Assembly: GCF_004379255.2 (NCBI RefSeq)
Contig: NC_056049.1
Location: 14,988,063-15,052,062, forward strand
Source: Salvia splendens
Lineage: Eukaryota; Streptophyta; Magnoliopsida; Lamiales; Lamiaceae
DNA: 64,000 nucleotides
Reading direction: 5' to 3'
The notes under the pieces are model-generated. The model was given only the letters and a program-made list of their open reading frames with translations, was not told the DNA's origin and searched no databases. Of this stretch, positions 23,701-35,129 are shown in pieces; position 1 is the first letter of the stretch; each line of letters begins with the position of its first letter. The position numbers were made by a program, and so were the translations under genes.

Positions 23701-26110
23701 TTATACATAAAATACATACATTACTCACATCATACACAAACTACACTACACATTACAGAAACTATACACAAGATACCCACATTGCACATATTTTAAACCA
23801 AATATACACTATATACAAAATACACACTAACATTACAGAAACTATACACATGATACCCACATTACACATATTTTAAACCAAATATACATTAGATATACAT
23901 ATAGAAAATGCACATTATACATAATACACAAAGTGTAACACACAACACATTATAAAAAATATACAAAAAGCTACACAATAAAACATAGTATATATGCTAC
24001 AAAAAACAAACAGTATACTTGTACAAAAAATACACACATATCACACACAATAACACCCTATGCACAAAATACATGCACTGGACGCACACTAACACACTAA
24101 ATTCACATTCTATACACAATACAAGCACATCACATACATACACAAAATATACACTACATAAATTACAAATAACAAAGTATATACATAGAATACACACAAT
24201 GCATACTGCACACACTATGCATAAAATAAACGCACTAAATACACAATACACACAGTTTACATACACGTACGAGAACAAAACACACAACACAATATAAACA
24301 CAACAAAAAGACTAAATACACCTACACTATACAAAAAAACATAGTACATGTGCTTCCAAAAACACACAATATATAATAAATATACATGTACTGAAAATAC
24401 ACAAAATACAAACAAACACTACACACAAATTGCAAATGAAACACTCTATAAACAAACTAGATGCACAACAAACACACTACACACAATGCATTGCAACTAT
24501 ACACAAACTAGATAGATTAATTACATTATACACAAAATACACACAATACACACACTATAAACCAAATACATATACTAGACACTATACATACAGACAGCTA
24601 CATACATAAAATACACATATACAAGAAGTACAAACAAAGCACACACAATAAACACACATTGGACACACGCTATACACAATGTTCATAAAACAAATAGACT
24701 AAATACACAAAACAGACAGAACCCTAAAATTACACAGACTATAAACAAAATACAAACATTTCACGCACAAAATACACACACTACATTATACAGAAAATGC
24801 ACATTATACATAGGACACAAAATACAAGCTCTATACAGACTATTCACAACATACAAAAACTATACACTAAATATACATGTACAAAAATACACACTATAAG
24901 CACCATACACAAAGTACACACTCTATACACAAAATACAAGCACATTCATATACACACATAACACAAAATACACACAACATAGATTGCACATAATATACAA
25001 GACGCTATACCCAAAGTATATACACAAAATACACAAGTACATATAGCACACAATACACACCGTGCTCAAAATACATTGCACACAACACACACTACACACA
25101 AAATATATATACAATATACACAAAACAATGCTACACAATATACACAAATACACACCATGTGCTCATAATACATATATTGAACACAATACACACAATACAC
25201 ATACTACTCACACCACATACATTATAACAAACACACACTATATAGAAAAAATATGTACGTAAGGAAAATACAACACTATACATATTGCACAATATACACA
25301 AACTAAACATATTATACGCAAAATACATGCACTGTAAACGCAAAACACAGACTATGTGCTACACACACTACAGAAAATACACAATACACAAACTACAGAA
25401 AATACACAATACACACACTACATAAAACACACATTATAGAAAATAAACTCGCATATAGAAAATACACACTGCACATACATATGCACATAAATACATGTAC
25501 TGCAAATACACTGACCACTCAGTTACACAACCTATAAACAAAATACATGCACCATAAATACAAAATACAAAATACAAATAATGCGCTGCACACTCACTAC
25601 AAAATAAATAGTACAGACTAACACAAAACTCTCACACTATACACAAAACGGACACACTACACGCACACTATACATACAATACATTGCAGCCAAATATACT
25701 AATCAAACTATACAAAAAACACACACTGCACAAAATACACAAAGTATACACAAATTATACATAAAATACATACATTACTCACATCATACACAAACTACAC
25801 TACACATTACAGAAACTATACACAAGATACCCACATTGCACATATTTTAAACCAAATATACACTATATACAAAATACACACTAACATTACAGAAACTATA
25901 CACATGATACCCACATTACACATATTTTAAACCAAATATACATTAGATATACATATAGAAAATGCACATTATACATAATACACAAAGTGTAACACACAAC
26001 ACATTATAAAAAATATACAAAAAGCTACACAATAAAACATAGTATATATGCTACAAAAAACACACAGTATACTTGTACAAAAAATACACACATATCACAC
26101 ACAATAACAC
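20771..26110 (-). repeat. Long-unit satellite array, orientation A
   Basis: This is a tandem array that is A/C-rich on the plus strand. The anchor ending in CACGTACGAG (first unit: CGCG) ends at 21118, 22229 and 24273. This gives spacings of about 1,111 bp (a unit with an internal deletion, junction near 21285) and 2,044 bp (full unit). Each unit is itself built from degenerate short words of the type ATACACA (TGTGTAT on the other strand). It also contains one internal direct repeat of about 80 bp that includes TTTTAAACCAAATATA. Frames of 70-97 residues recur in every unit, but they are translations of low-complexity DNA. The left edge lies about 10 bp from element 1. Confidence 0.95.
23449..23496. 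repeat. Small fold-back inversion within the satellite
   Basis: ACATGTACTGCA (23449-23460), a six-base loop and TGCAGTACATGT (23467-23478) form a perfect 12-bp hairpin. It is followed by 18 bases of satellite in the opposite orientation (to 23496), after which the normal orientation resumes. Compared with other units, about 50 bp of normal sequence is replaced here. Confidence 0.85.
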
Positions 26111-26174
26111 AAATTATATTAATGATTTTGAAGATAGATGAATTTGTGTATAATTTGTGTATTTTGTGCAGTGT
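26111..26174. other. Filler DNA and inverted satellite fragment at the pararetrovirus junction
   Basis: Orientation A satellite stops at ACAATAACAC (26110). Bases 26111-26140 are not satellite and I do not recognise them. Bases 26141-26174 are a 34-bp exact piece of the satellite in orientation B, with TTTTGTGCAGTGT at its end. Viral sequence follows directly. Such patchwork is typical of end-joining repair with template switching. Confidence 0.8.
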
Positions 26175-27131
26175 TTTAACTGCTGTCCAAATTTCTCTGT
26201 CGATCTCACAGATCCCATGATCCTTGAATCTCTCATCCTTGATGTACAAATTCAAGGGGATGAGTTTCATGTATGTAAAAACTTTGTTGTCATGTTTAGA
26301 GTCTATCTTAGACTAATGACGTCTAATCTGAATCCTAAATTCAGTAAGAATCCCTTTTCAAAAGGAGAAACTATCCTTCTGCAGGTTGATGCTGAGCAGT
26401 CCTCAACCTATACTCCTAAAAGACTAAAATGGGATGAAATTACTATCCCAAGTCAGTTTACTATAATAGAACCTCATGCTCCTAGAAACTTAGAAAAAAC
26501 AGAACCATCTCAGATCATTGAGGAACCAAATGGCACTATAACTGTCAAATTTGATAGAACAAATTCTTTCTCAACTTTTAGAAACAATAGGTGTTTCAAC
26601 TATGAAAGCAGTAGAGCCTCTTGTTCTGACATGCCTAGCACATCTGAAAGAAATTGGACCTTCAAAACTCCCATACCTCGACCAAATTCTCCTATGGAAC
26701 AAAACATAGATGACCCTTACTCACCGACTAGGAGTACTATGGTCATAACTACTAATAAAGAATTTGAACCTGACATGGATTATCTTGAGAAAGAATTAAG
26801 CAATCCTATTTACAAAGAAAAAGAAAGATGGTTCAATGAATTAAATGATAGAATTAAGAGTGAAATAAAAGAGAAATGGATGAGAGAAATGAAAAAAATC
26901 AAATCAAATTTCCTTTTTTATGATTTCATAGCAATTCATCTATCCTCTGAAGGATGGTATAATTATTTCAAAAAACCTGCCATAGAAGTTGGATCAAGCC
27001 TTATGAAAAGGTGGTATTCTTCTGAAAAAAATATAGTTATTTCAGCTGTCCATCCCCCTCTTCAAGCTCTGAAAATTCAAATTCTAAAGGAGAGATTATT
27101 GCTGACCCTTTCAAACGAACTAATGTTATGA
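26175..27131 (+). pseudogene. Pararetrovirus movement protein C-terminal part and following linker
   Basis: This frame is open from the satellite junction and has no ATG of its own. The first codon that could count as a start (26157) is GTG and lies in satellite sequence. Residues early in the frame (ILESLILDVQIQGDEF, then FRVYLRL, then PKRLKWDEITIPSQF) look like the end of a 30K-superfamily viral movement protein, which opens plasmodesmata for cell-to-cell spread. A hydrophilic, proline- and serine-rich linker follows, then a segment with FYDFIAIHLSSEGWYNYF that I take to be the entry to the coat region. The last 20-25 residues look out of frame, so a frameshift near 27055 is likely. The N-terminal half is missing. 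Confidence 0.75.
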
Positions 27132-28305
27132 CCCTGAGGAAAACAGAGAATTCCGGAAAATTATCCAACAAAGTAATTTTTCAAACCAAATCCTTGGTAC
27201 CATTGCAGAACAACTAGATACTATTTCATCAAAATTATTTACTGTTAATAAACAAAGCATCCTTAACGATACTTCCAACCCTTTTTTCAAAAGCAATGAT
27301 AATTTGAAAAATATGAATATTTCCTTCAATTCAAAAATAGAGGAAATTCTTAAAAAGATCTCTGGAAACCTTGTTGGACCAAGCAAGTTAACTACGAATG
27401 TTATTCAACATTGCCACGAGTCTAGTACTGAACAATTAAGTTACTCTTCATCTGAAAAGGAAGATAATTTTGTTGAAAAACTAGAAGATGTTTTCAAAGA
27501 GTCTAGTAACTCCCCTCTTAAGATAAATAAAATTTTCAAGGGGAAAAAATTTAACAGTAATAAACCTTATTATAGTAGGCCTTCGCCAGCAGATTTGCTG
27601 TATGAAGAAAGAGGTCAATTTCATAGGTCCAGTTATGATGGAACCTCAATTACTGAATGGAATATTGATGGAAAACCTGAATATGAAATTCTCAATACTT
27701 TACAAGAAATGGGAATGGCAAAAATGGCATTTAGATATGCTGGTATTTCTGAAAAAGAAGCTTGTGTCCTCCTTGTTAATGGTTTTACAGGCCAACTTAA
27801 AAATTGGTGGGATAATGCGTTAAGCCTAGAAAGCAAGGAAGAAATTCTTAATCATATTGTTAATACCGAAGATCAAGATGGTGAAATACATGAAGCAAGC
27901 GATGCTTGTGATTTCCTTATTATTACCATCTCCATGTATTTTGTCGGAAACCCTAGGGAAGAATATAATAGCTCCTCTATGGTTTTAAATAATCTAAGAT
28001 GCCCTTCCTTATCCGATTACAGATGGTATAAAGATGTCTTCATAACTCATGTCCTCAAAAGAAATGATTGTAATCAAGCCTTTTGGAAAGAAAGATTCAT
28101 AGCAGGATTACCCAAACTGTTTAGTGAAAGAATAATACAAAAACTTAAAGATGATATTGATTCTGAAAATATCCCTTTTGAAAATATAACTTTTGGTCAA
28201 TTATTTGCTTTTATCAAAAAAGAAGGATTAGCCCTTTGTATGGAAATAAAAATACAAAACAAATATAGAAAGGACAAACAAAATGCCAAAAACGAATTAG
28301 GGTGA
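27124..28305 (+). pseudogene. Pararetrovirus coat protein core
   Basis: The frame is open from 27124, with its first ATG at 27304 giving 333 residues, and ends at an in-frame TGA (28303-28305). Counted from that ATG, residues 1-80 are acidic and lysine-rich. The conserved capsid core begins near 91 with RPSPADLLYEERGQF, continues with WNIDG near 119, and has GFTGQLKNWWD at 160-170. These are hallmark blocks of petuvirus- and florendovirus-like coat proteins, which form the icosahedral shell around the DNA genome. The frame is shifted relative to the upstream movement-protein frame. The next frame (28315 on) is in the same phase, so only one stop separates coat core and zinc knuckle. Confidence 0.85.
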
Positions 28306-29280
28306 TTCTGTGAAATGTTTGGAATAGAAAAAATTGAGGCTCCTTCGTCTAAGAGCAAAAAGAAAATTAGAAAATTCAAGAAAGATACTCAAAAGCATGA
28401 TTATTATAGAACGTCACGAAGTAATTTTACAAAATCAAAAAGAAAATTCAAACCAACAAAGGATAAAGACAGGGATAAGATAAAATGTGAATATTGCAAA
28501 AAGGGGGGTCACACCGAAGAACGATGTTGGAAGAAAAGAAATAAAAACATTAGATTACTAAGTAAACAGATTAATAACCTTTTAAGAGAAGAAAATAGTT
28601 CCTCCAATTCTGAAAGTGAGTCAGAAATTGAAGAAATTCAAAACACCTCTGGAAGTAGTAATTACCATAGTAGTAATGAAAATGAAAAAGATATTTGCAA
28701 AATTTGCATCAATACCATTTCTAAAGAAAAGAAGGAAGCTATTCTTGATCTCCTTCACCAAATCCCTGACACTGAAACTAGGGATGATTATCTTAACAAG
28801 TTAAAGGACTTAATTCTTGAAGAGCCATCTACTTCTAAGAAGATTAATATAAAAGAAGAGTTCAGCCTAAACAAACTATGGGATAAATATCCTTATCAAA
28901 GTATATCAAAACAAATAACTACAAAAGACCTTCAGAGTGAAATTAATAATCTTAAAAAACAAATTAATGAAGAATTTTATAGACTTAAAGAAAAGGATTT
29001 TGAATTAGAAACAAGACTTTCTATTATTGAAAATAATACAGAAGTTAATAATTGGGAAAATTCGGAACAAAATTCAGAAAATAATTCCATAAAAGTCATC
29101 CAAGAAATGAATTATCAAAAATGGCATGTTAACGTAACTCTGGTTATCAGTGACTTCAAAACCAATATAATGGCGTTAGTTGATTCGGGTGCTGACCAGA
29201 ATATTATCAGAGAAGGAGTTGTTCCTACTAAATATTGTGATAAAACAAAAGAAAAACTTTACACAGCCAATAATAACCAC
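28306..29280 (+). pseudogene. Pararetrovirus coat C-terminus with zinc knuckle, and start of aspartic protease
   Basis: This frame is in phase with the coat core and open from just after the TGA. Counted from ATG 28315: a very basic segment (about 13-57), then the CCHC knuckle CEYCKKGGHTEERC (58-71), which binds viral RNA in this family. A serine/glutamate-rich acidic stretch follows (about 90-125), then a probable coiled coil (about 205-245). The retropepsin active site ALVDSGADQNII has its catalytic Asp at 290. The viral sequence stops about 30 residues later and the last codons run into satellite, so the protease flap and all of RT and RNase H are missing. Confidence 0.87.
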
Positions 29281-30266
29281 ACTCTATAAACAAACTAGAT
29301 GCACTACAAACACACTACACACAATGCATTGCAACTATACACAAACTAGATAGATTAATTACATTATACTCAAAATACACACATTACACACACTATAAAC
29401 CAAATACATATACTAGACACTATACATACAGACAGCTACATACATAAAATACACATATACAAAAAGTACAAACAAAGCACACACAATAAACACACATTGG
29501 ACACACGCTATAGACAATGTTCATAAAACAAATATACTAAATACACAAAACAGACAGAACCCTAAAATTACACAGACTATAAACAAAATACAAACATTTC
29601 ACGCACAAAATACACACACCACATTATACAAAAAATGAACATTATACATAGGACACAAAATACACGCTCTATATAGACTATTCACAACATACACAAACTA
29701 TACACTAAATATACATGTACAAAAATACACACTATAAGCACCATACACAAAGTACACACTCTATACACAAAATACAAGCACATTCATATACCCACATAAC
29801 ACAAAATACACACAAACACAGATTGCACATAATACACAAGACGCTATACCTAAAGTATATACACAAAATACACAAGTACATATAGCACACAATATACACC
29901 GTGCTCAAAATACATTGCACACAACACACACACTACACACAAAATATATATACAATATACACAAAACAATGCTACATAATATACACAAATACACACCATG
30001 TGCTCATAATACATATGTTGAACACAATACATAAATACACATACTACTCACACCACATACATTATAACAAACACACACTATATAGAAAAAATATGTACGT
30101 AAGGAAAATACAACACTATACATATTGCACAATATACACAAACTAAACATATTATACGCAAAATACATGCACTGTAAATGCAAAACACAGACTATGTGCT
30201 ACACACACTACAGAAAATACACAATACACAAACTACAGAAAATACACAATACACACACTACACACA
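29281..30266 (-). repeat. Satellite, orientation A, right of the pararetrovirus
   Basis: The satellite resumes at CTCTATAAACAAACTAGATG, which corresponds to about 22402 in the full unit, while the left flank stopped at the equivalent of about 22012. A short overlap (acac) between viral end and satellite is possible microhomology. Near 29460-29550 this piece carries variants typical of the mid-array orientation B units, for example a C-to-A change in the word that reads TAGACTAAATAC elsewhere in arm A. It ends at the inversion hairpin. Confidence 0.93.
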
Positions 30267-30286
30267 CTGCAATTTGTGTGTAGTGT
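30255..30286. repeat. Hairpin at the satellite inversion point
   Basis: ACACTACACACA (30255-30266), the eight-base loop ctgcaatt and TGTGTGTAGTGT (30275-30286) form a perfect 12-bp inverted repeat. Left of it the satellite is in orientation A and right of it in orientation B. The phase of the unit jumps here, so the two arms are not simply mirror images about this point. Confidence 0.92.
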
Positions 30287-33200
30287 TTGTTTGTATTTTG
30301 TGTATTTTCAGTACATGTATATTTATTATATATTGTGTGTTTTTGGAAGCACATGTACTATTTTTTTTTGTATAGTGTAGGTGTATTTAGTCTTTTTGTT
30401 GTGTTTATATTGTGTTGTGTGTTTTGTTCTCGTACGTGTATGTAAACTGTGTGTATTGTGTATTTAGTACGTTTATTTTATGCATAGTGTGTGCAATATG
30501 CATTGTGTGTATTCTATGTATATACTTTGTTATTTGTAATTTATGCAGTGTATATTTTGTGTATGTATGTGATGTGCTTGTATTGTGTATAGAATGTGAA
30601 TTTTGTGTATTAGTGTGCGTCAAGTGCATGTATTTTGTGCATAGGGTGTTATTGTGTGTGATAAGTGTGTATTTTTTATACAAGTATACTGTGTGTTTTT
30701 TGTAGCGTATATACTATGTTTTATTGTGTAGCTTTTTGTATATTTTTTATAATGTGTTGTGTGTTACACTTTGTGTATTATGTATAATGTGCATTTTCTA
30801 TATGTATATCTAATGTATATTTGGTTTAAAATATGTGTAATGTGGGTATCATGTGTATAGTTTCTGTAATGTTAGTGTGTATTTTGTATATAGTGTATAT
30901 TTGGTTTAAAATATGTGCAATGTGGGTATCTTGTGTATAGTTTCTGTAATGTGTAGTGTAGTTTGTGTATGATGTGAGTAATGTATGTATTTTATGTATA
31001 ATTTGTGTATAATTTGTGTATTTTGTGCAGTGTGTGTTTTTTGTATAGTTTGATTAGTATATTTGGCTGCAATGTATTGTATGTATAGTGTGCGTGTAGT
31101 GTGTCCGTTTTGTGTATAGTGTGAGAGTTTAGTGTTAGTCTGTACTATTTATTTTGTAGTGAGTGTGCAGCGCATTATTCGTATTTTGTATTTATGGTGC
31201 ATGTATTTTGTTTATAGGTTGTGTAACTGAGTGGGCAGTGTATTTGCAGTACATGTATTTCTGTGCATATGTATGTGCAATGTGTATTTTCTATATGCGA
31301 GTTTATTTTCTATAATGTGTGTTTTATGTAGTGTGTGTAGCACATAGTCTGTGTTTTGCGTTTACAGTGCATGTATTTTGTGTATAATATGTTTAGTTTG
31401 TGTATATTGTGCAATATGTATAGTGTTGTATTTTCCTTACGTACATATTTTTTCTATATAGTGTGTGTTTGTTATAATGTATGTGGTGTGAGTAGTATGT
31501 GTATTGTGTGTATTGTGTTCAATATATGTATTATGAGCACATGGTGTGTATTTGTGTATATTATGTAGCATTGTTTTGGGTATATTGTATATATATTTTG
31601 TGTGTAGTGTGTGTGTTGTGTGCAATGTATTTTGAGCACGGTGTGTATTGTGTGCTATATGTACTGTGTATTTTGTGTATATACTTTGGGTATAGCGTCT
31701 TGTGTATTATGTGCAATCTATGTTGTGTGTATTTTGTGTTATGTGTGTATATGAATGTGCTTGTATTTTGTGTATAGAGTGTGTACTTTGTGTATGGTGC
31801 TTATAGTGTGTATTTTTGTACATGTATATTTAGTGTATAGTTTGTGTATATTGTGAATAGTCTGTATAGAGCGTGTATTTTGTGTCCTATGTATAATGTG
31901 CATTTTCTGTATAATGTGGTGTGTGTATTTTGTGCGTGAAATGTTTGTATTTTGTTTATAGTCTGTGTAATTTTAGGGTTCTGTCTGTTTTGTGTGTTTA
32001 GTATATTTGTTTTATGAACATTGTCTATAGCGTGTGTCCAATGTGTGTTTATTGTGTGTGCTTTGTTTGTACTTTTTGTATATGTGTATTTTATGTTTGT
32101 AGCTGTCCGTATGTATAGTGTCTAGTATATGTATTTGGTTTATAGTGTGTGTAATGTGTGTATTTTGTGTATAATGTAATTAATCTATCTAGTTTGTGTA
32201 TAGTTGCAATGCATTGTGTGTAGTGTGTTTGTAGTGCATCTAGTTTGTTTATAGAGTGTTTCATTTGCAATTTGTGTGTAGTGTTTGTTTGTATTTTCTG
32301 TATTTTCAGTACATGTATATTTATTATATATTGTGTGTTTTTGGAAGCACATGTACTATGTTTTTTTGTATAGTGTAGGTGTATTTAGTCTTTTTGTTGT
32401 GTTTATATTGTGTTGTGTGTTTTGTTCTCGTACGTGTATGTAAACTGTGTGTATTGTGTATTTAGTGCGTTTATTTTATGTATAGTGTGTGCAGTATGCA
32501 TTGTGTGTATTCTATGTATATACTTTGTTATTTGTAATTTATGTAGTGTGTATTTTGTGTATGTATGTGATGTGCTTGTATTGTGTATAGAATGTGAATT
32601 TTGTTTATTAGTGTGCGTCAAGTGCATGTATTTTTTGCATAGGGTGTTATTGTGTGTGATATGTGTGTATTTTTTGTACAAGTATACTGTGTGTTTTTTG
32701 TAGCATATATACTATGTTTTATTGTGTAGCTTTTTGTATATTTTTTATAATGTGTTGTGTGTTACACTTTGTGTATTATGTATAATGTGCATTTTCTATA
32801 TGTATATCTAATGTATATTTGGTTTAAAATATGTGTAATGTGGGTATCATGTGTATAGTTTCTGTAATGTTAGAGTGTATTTTGTATATAGTGTATATTT
32901 GGTTTAAAATATGTGCAATGTGGGTATCTTGTGTATAGTTTCTGTAATGTGTAGTGTAGTTTGTGTATGATGTGAGTAATGTATGTATTTTATGTATAAT
33001 TTGTGTATAATTTGTGTATTTTGTGCAGTGTGTGTTTTTTGTATAGTTTGATTAGTATATTTGGCTGCAATGTATTGTATGTATAGTGTGCGTGTAGTGT
33101 GTCCATTTTGTGTATAGTGTGAGAGTTTAGTGTTAGTCTGTACTATTTATTTTGTAGTGAGTGTGCAGCGCATTATTCGTATTTTGTATTTATGGTGCAT

Positions 33201-35129
33201 GTATTTTGTTTATAGGTTGTGTAACTGAGTGGGCAGTGTATTTGCAGTACATGTATTTCTGTGCATATGTATGTGCAATGTGTATTTTCTATATGCGAGT
33301 TTATTTTCTATAATGTGTGTTTTATGTAGTGTGTGTAGCACATAGTCTGTGTTTTGCGTTTACAGTGCATGTATTTTGCGTATAATATGTTTAGTTTGTG
33401 TATATTGTGCAATATGTATAGTGTTGTATTTTCCTTACGTACATATTTTTTCTATATAGTGTGTGTTTGTTATAATGTATGTGGTGTGAGTAGTATGTGT
33501 ATTGTGTGTATTGTGTTCAATATATGTATTATGAGCACATGGTGTGTATTTGTGTATATTATGTAGCATTGTTTTGGGTATATTGTATATATATTTTGTG
33601 TGTAGTGTGTGTGTTGTGTGCAATGTATTTTGAGCACGGTGTGTATTGTGTGCTATATGTACTGTGTATTTTGTGTATATACTTTGGGTATAGCGTCTTG
33701 TGTATTATGTGCAATCTATGTTGTGTGTATTTTGTGTTATGTGTGTATATGAATGTGCTTGTATTTTGTGTATAGAGTGTGTACTTTGTGTATGGTGCTT
33801 ATAGTGTGTATTTTTGTACATGTATATTTAGTGTATAGTTTGTGTATATTGTGAATAGTCTGTATAGAGCGTGTATTTTGTGTCCTATGTATAATGTACA
33901 TTTTCTGTATAATGTGGTGTGTGTATTTTGTGCGTGAAATGTTTGTATTTTGTTTATAGTCTGTGTAATTTTAGGGTTCTGTCTGTTTTGTGTGTTTAGT
34001 ATATTTGTTTTATGAACATTGTCTATAGCGTGTGTCCAATGTGTGTTTATTGTGTGTGCTTTGTTTGTACTTTTTGTATATGTGTATTTTATGTTTGTAG
34101 CTGTCCGTATGTATAGTGTCTAGTATATGTATTTGGTTTATAGTGTGTGTAATGTGTGTATTTTGTGTATAATGTAATTAATCTATCTAGTTTGTGTATA
34201 GTTGCAATGCATTGTGTGTAGTGTGTTTGTAGTGCATCTAGTTTGTTTATAGAGTGTTTCATTTGCAATTTGTGTGTAGTGTTTGTTTGTATTTTGTGTA
34301 TTTTCAGTACATGTATATTTATTATATATTGTGTGTTTTTGGAAGCACATGTACTATGTTTTTTTGTATAGTGTAGGTGTATTTAGTCTTTTTATTGTGT
34401 TTATATTGTGTTGTGTGTTTTGTTCTCGTACGTGTATGTAAACTGTGTGTATTGTGTATTTAGTGCGTTTATTTTATGTATAGTGTGTGCAGTATGCATT
34501 GTGTGTATTCTATGTATATACTTTGTTATTTGTAATTTATGTAGTGTGTATTTTGTGTATGTATGTGATGTGCTTGTATTGTGTATAGAATGTGAATTTT
34601 GTTTATTAGTGTGCGTCAAGTGCATGTATTTTTTGCATAGGGTGTTATTGTGTGTGATATGTGTGTATTTTTTGTACAAGTATACTGTGTGTTTTTTGTA
34701 GCATATATACTATGTTTTATTGTGTAGCTTTTTGTATATTTTTTACAATGTGTTGTGTGTTACACTTTGTGTATTATGTATAATGTGCATTTTCTATATG
34801 TATATCTAATGTATATTTGGTTTAAAATATGTGTAATGTGGGTATCATGTGTATAGTTTCTGTAATGTTAGAGTGTATTTTGTATATAGTGTATATTTGG
34901 TTTAAAATATGTGCAATGTGGGTATCTTGTGTATAGTTTCTGTAATGTGTAGTGTAGTTTGTGTATGATGTGAGTAATGTATGTATTTTATGTATAATTT
35001 GTGTATAATTTGTGTATTTTGTGCAGTGTGTGTTTTTTGTATAGTTTGATTAGTATATTTGGCTGCAATGTATTGTATGTATAGTGTGCGTGTAGTGTGT
35101 CCGTTTTGTGTATAGTGTGAGAGTTTAGT
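30275..35129 (+). repeat. Satellite array, orientation B, first block
   Basis: This block is G/T-rich on the plus strand. The anchor CTCGTACGTGTATGTAAACT starts at 30429, 32427 and 34425, so the unit is exactly 1,998 bp twice. It is 46 bp shorter than the arm A unit because a short duplicated piece next to TGTAGCACATAGTC is missing. The block is interrupted by element 2 at 35130 and continues after it at 46534. Confidence 0.95.
35125..35129. repeat. Target-site duplication of element 2 (left)
   Basis: ttagt precedes the LTR and recurs at 46534-46538. Removing the element restores the normal satellite word GAGAGTTTAGTGTTAGTC. Confidence 0.93.

Larger units (their letters stand above)
26175..29280 (+). 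mobile_element. Endogenous pararetrovirus fragment (Caulimoviridae), truncated
   Basis: About 3.1 kb of viral DNA covers the end of the movement protein, the coat protein region with its CCHC zinc knuckle, and the first part of the aspartic protease. Gene order and the motifs WNIDG, GFTGQLKNWWD and DSGAD place it in Caulimoviridae, closest in style to Petuvirus/Florendovirus polyproteins. The start of the movement protein, the intergenic promoter region, reverse transcriptase and RNase H are all absent. The reading frame is broken by frameshifts near 27055-27130 and one in-frame stop at 28303. Both ends lie in satellite DNA, and about 390 bp of the satellite unit is missing across the insertion. 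It is a dead relic. Confidence 0.9.

Noticed and set aside
20771..26110. CRISPR-like regular repeats
   Set aside because: Units are about 2 kb with no short conserved repeat and unique-spacer pattern, no cas genes, and a plant setting.
26157..26174. Apparent start of the first viral frame
   Set aside because: The first codon is GTG and lies in the satellite fragment, so it is not a real start. The frame is simply open at a truncated end.
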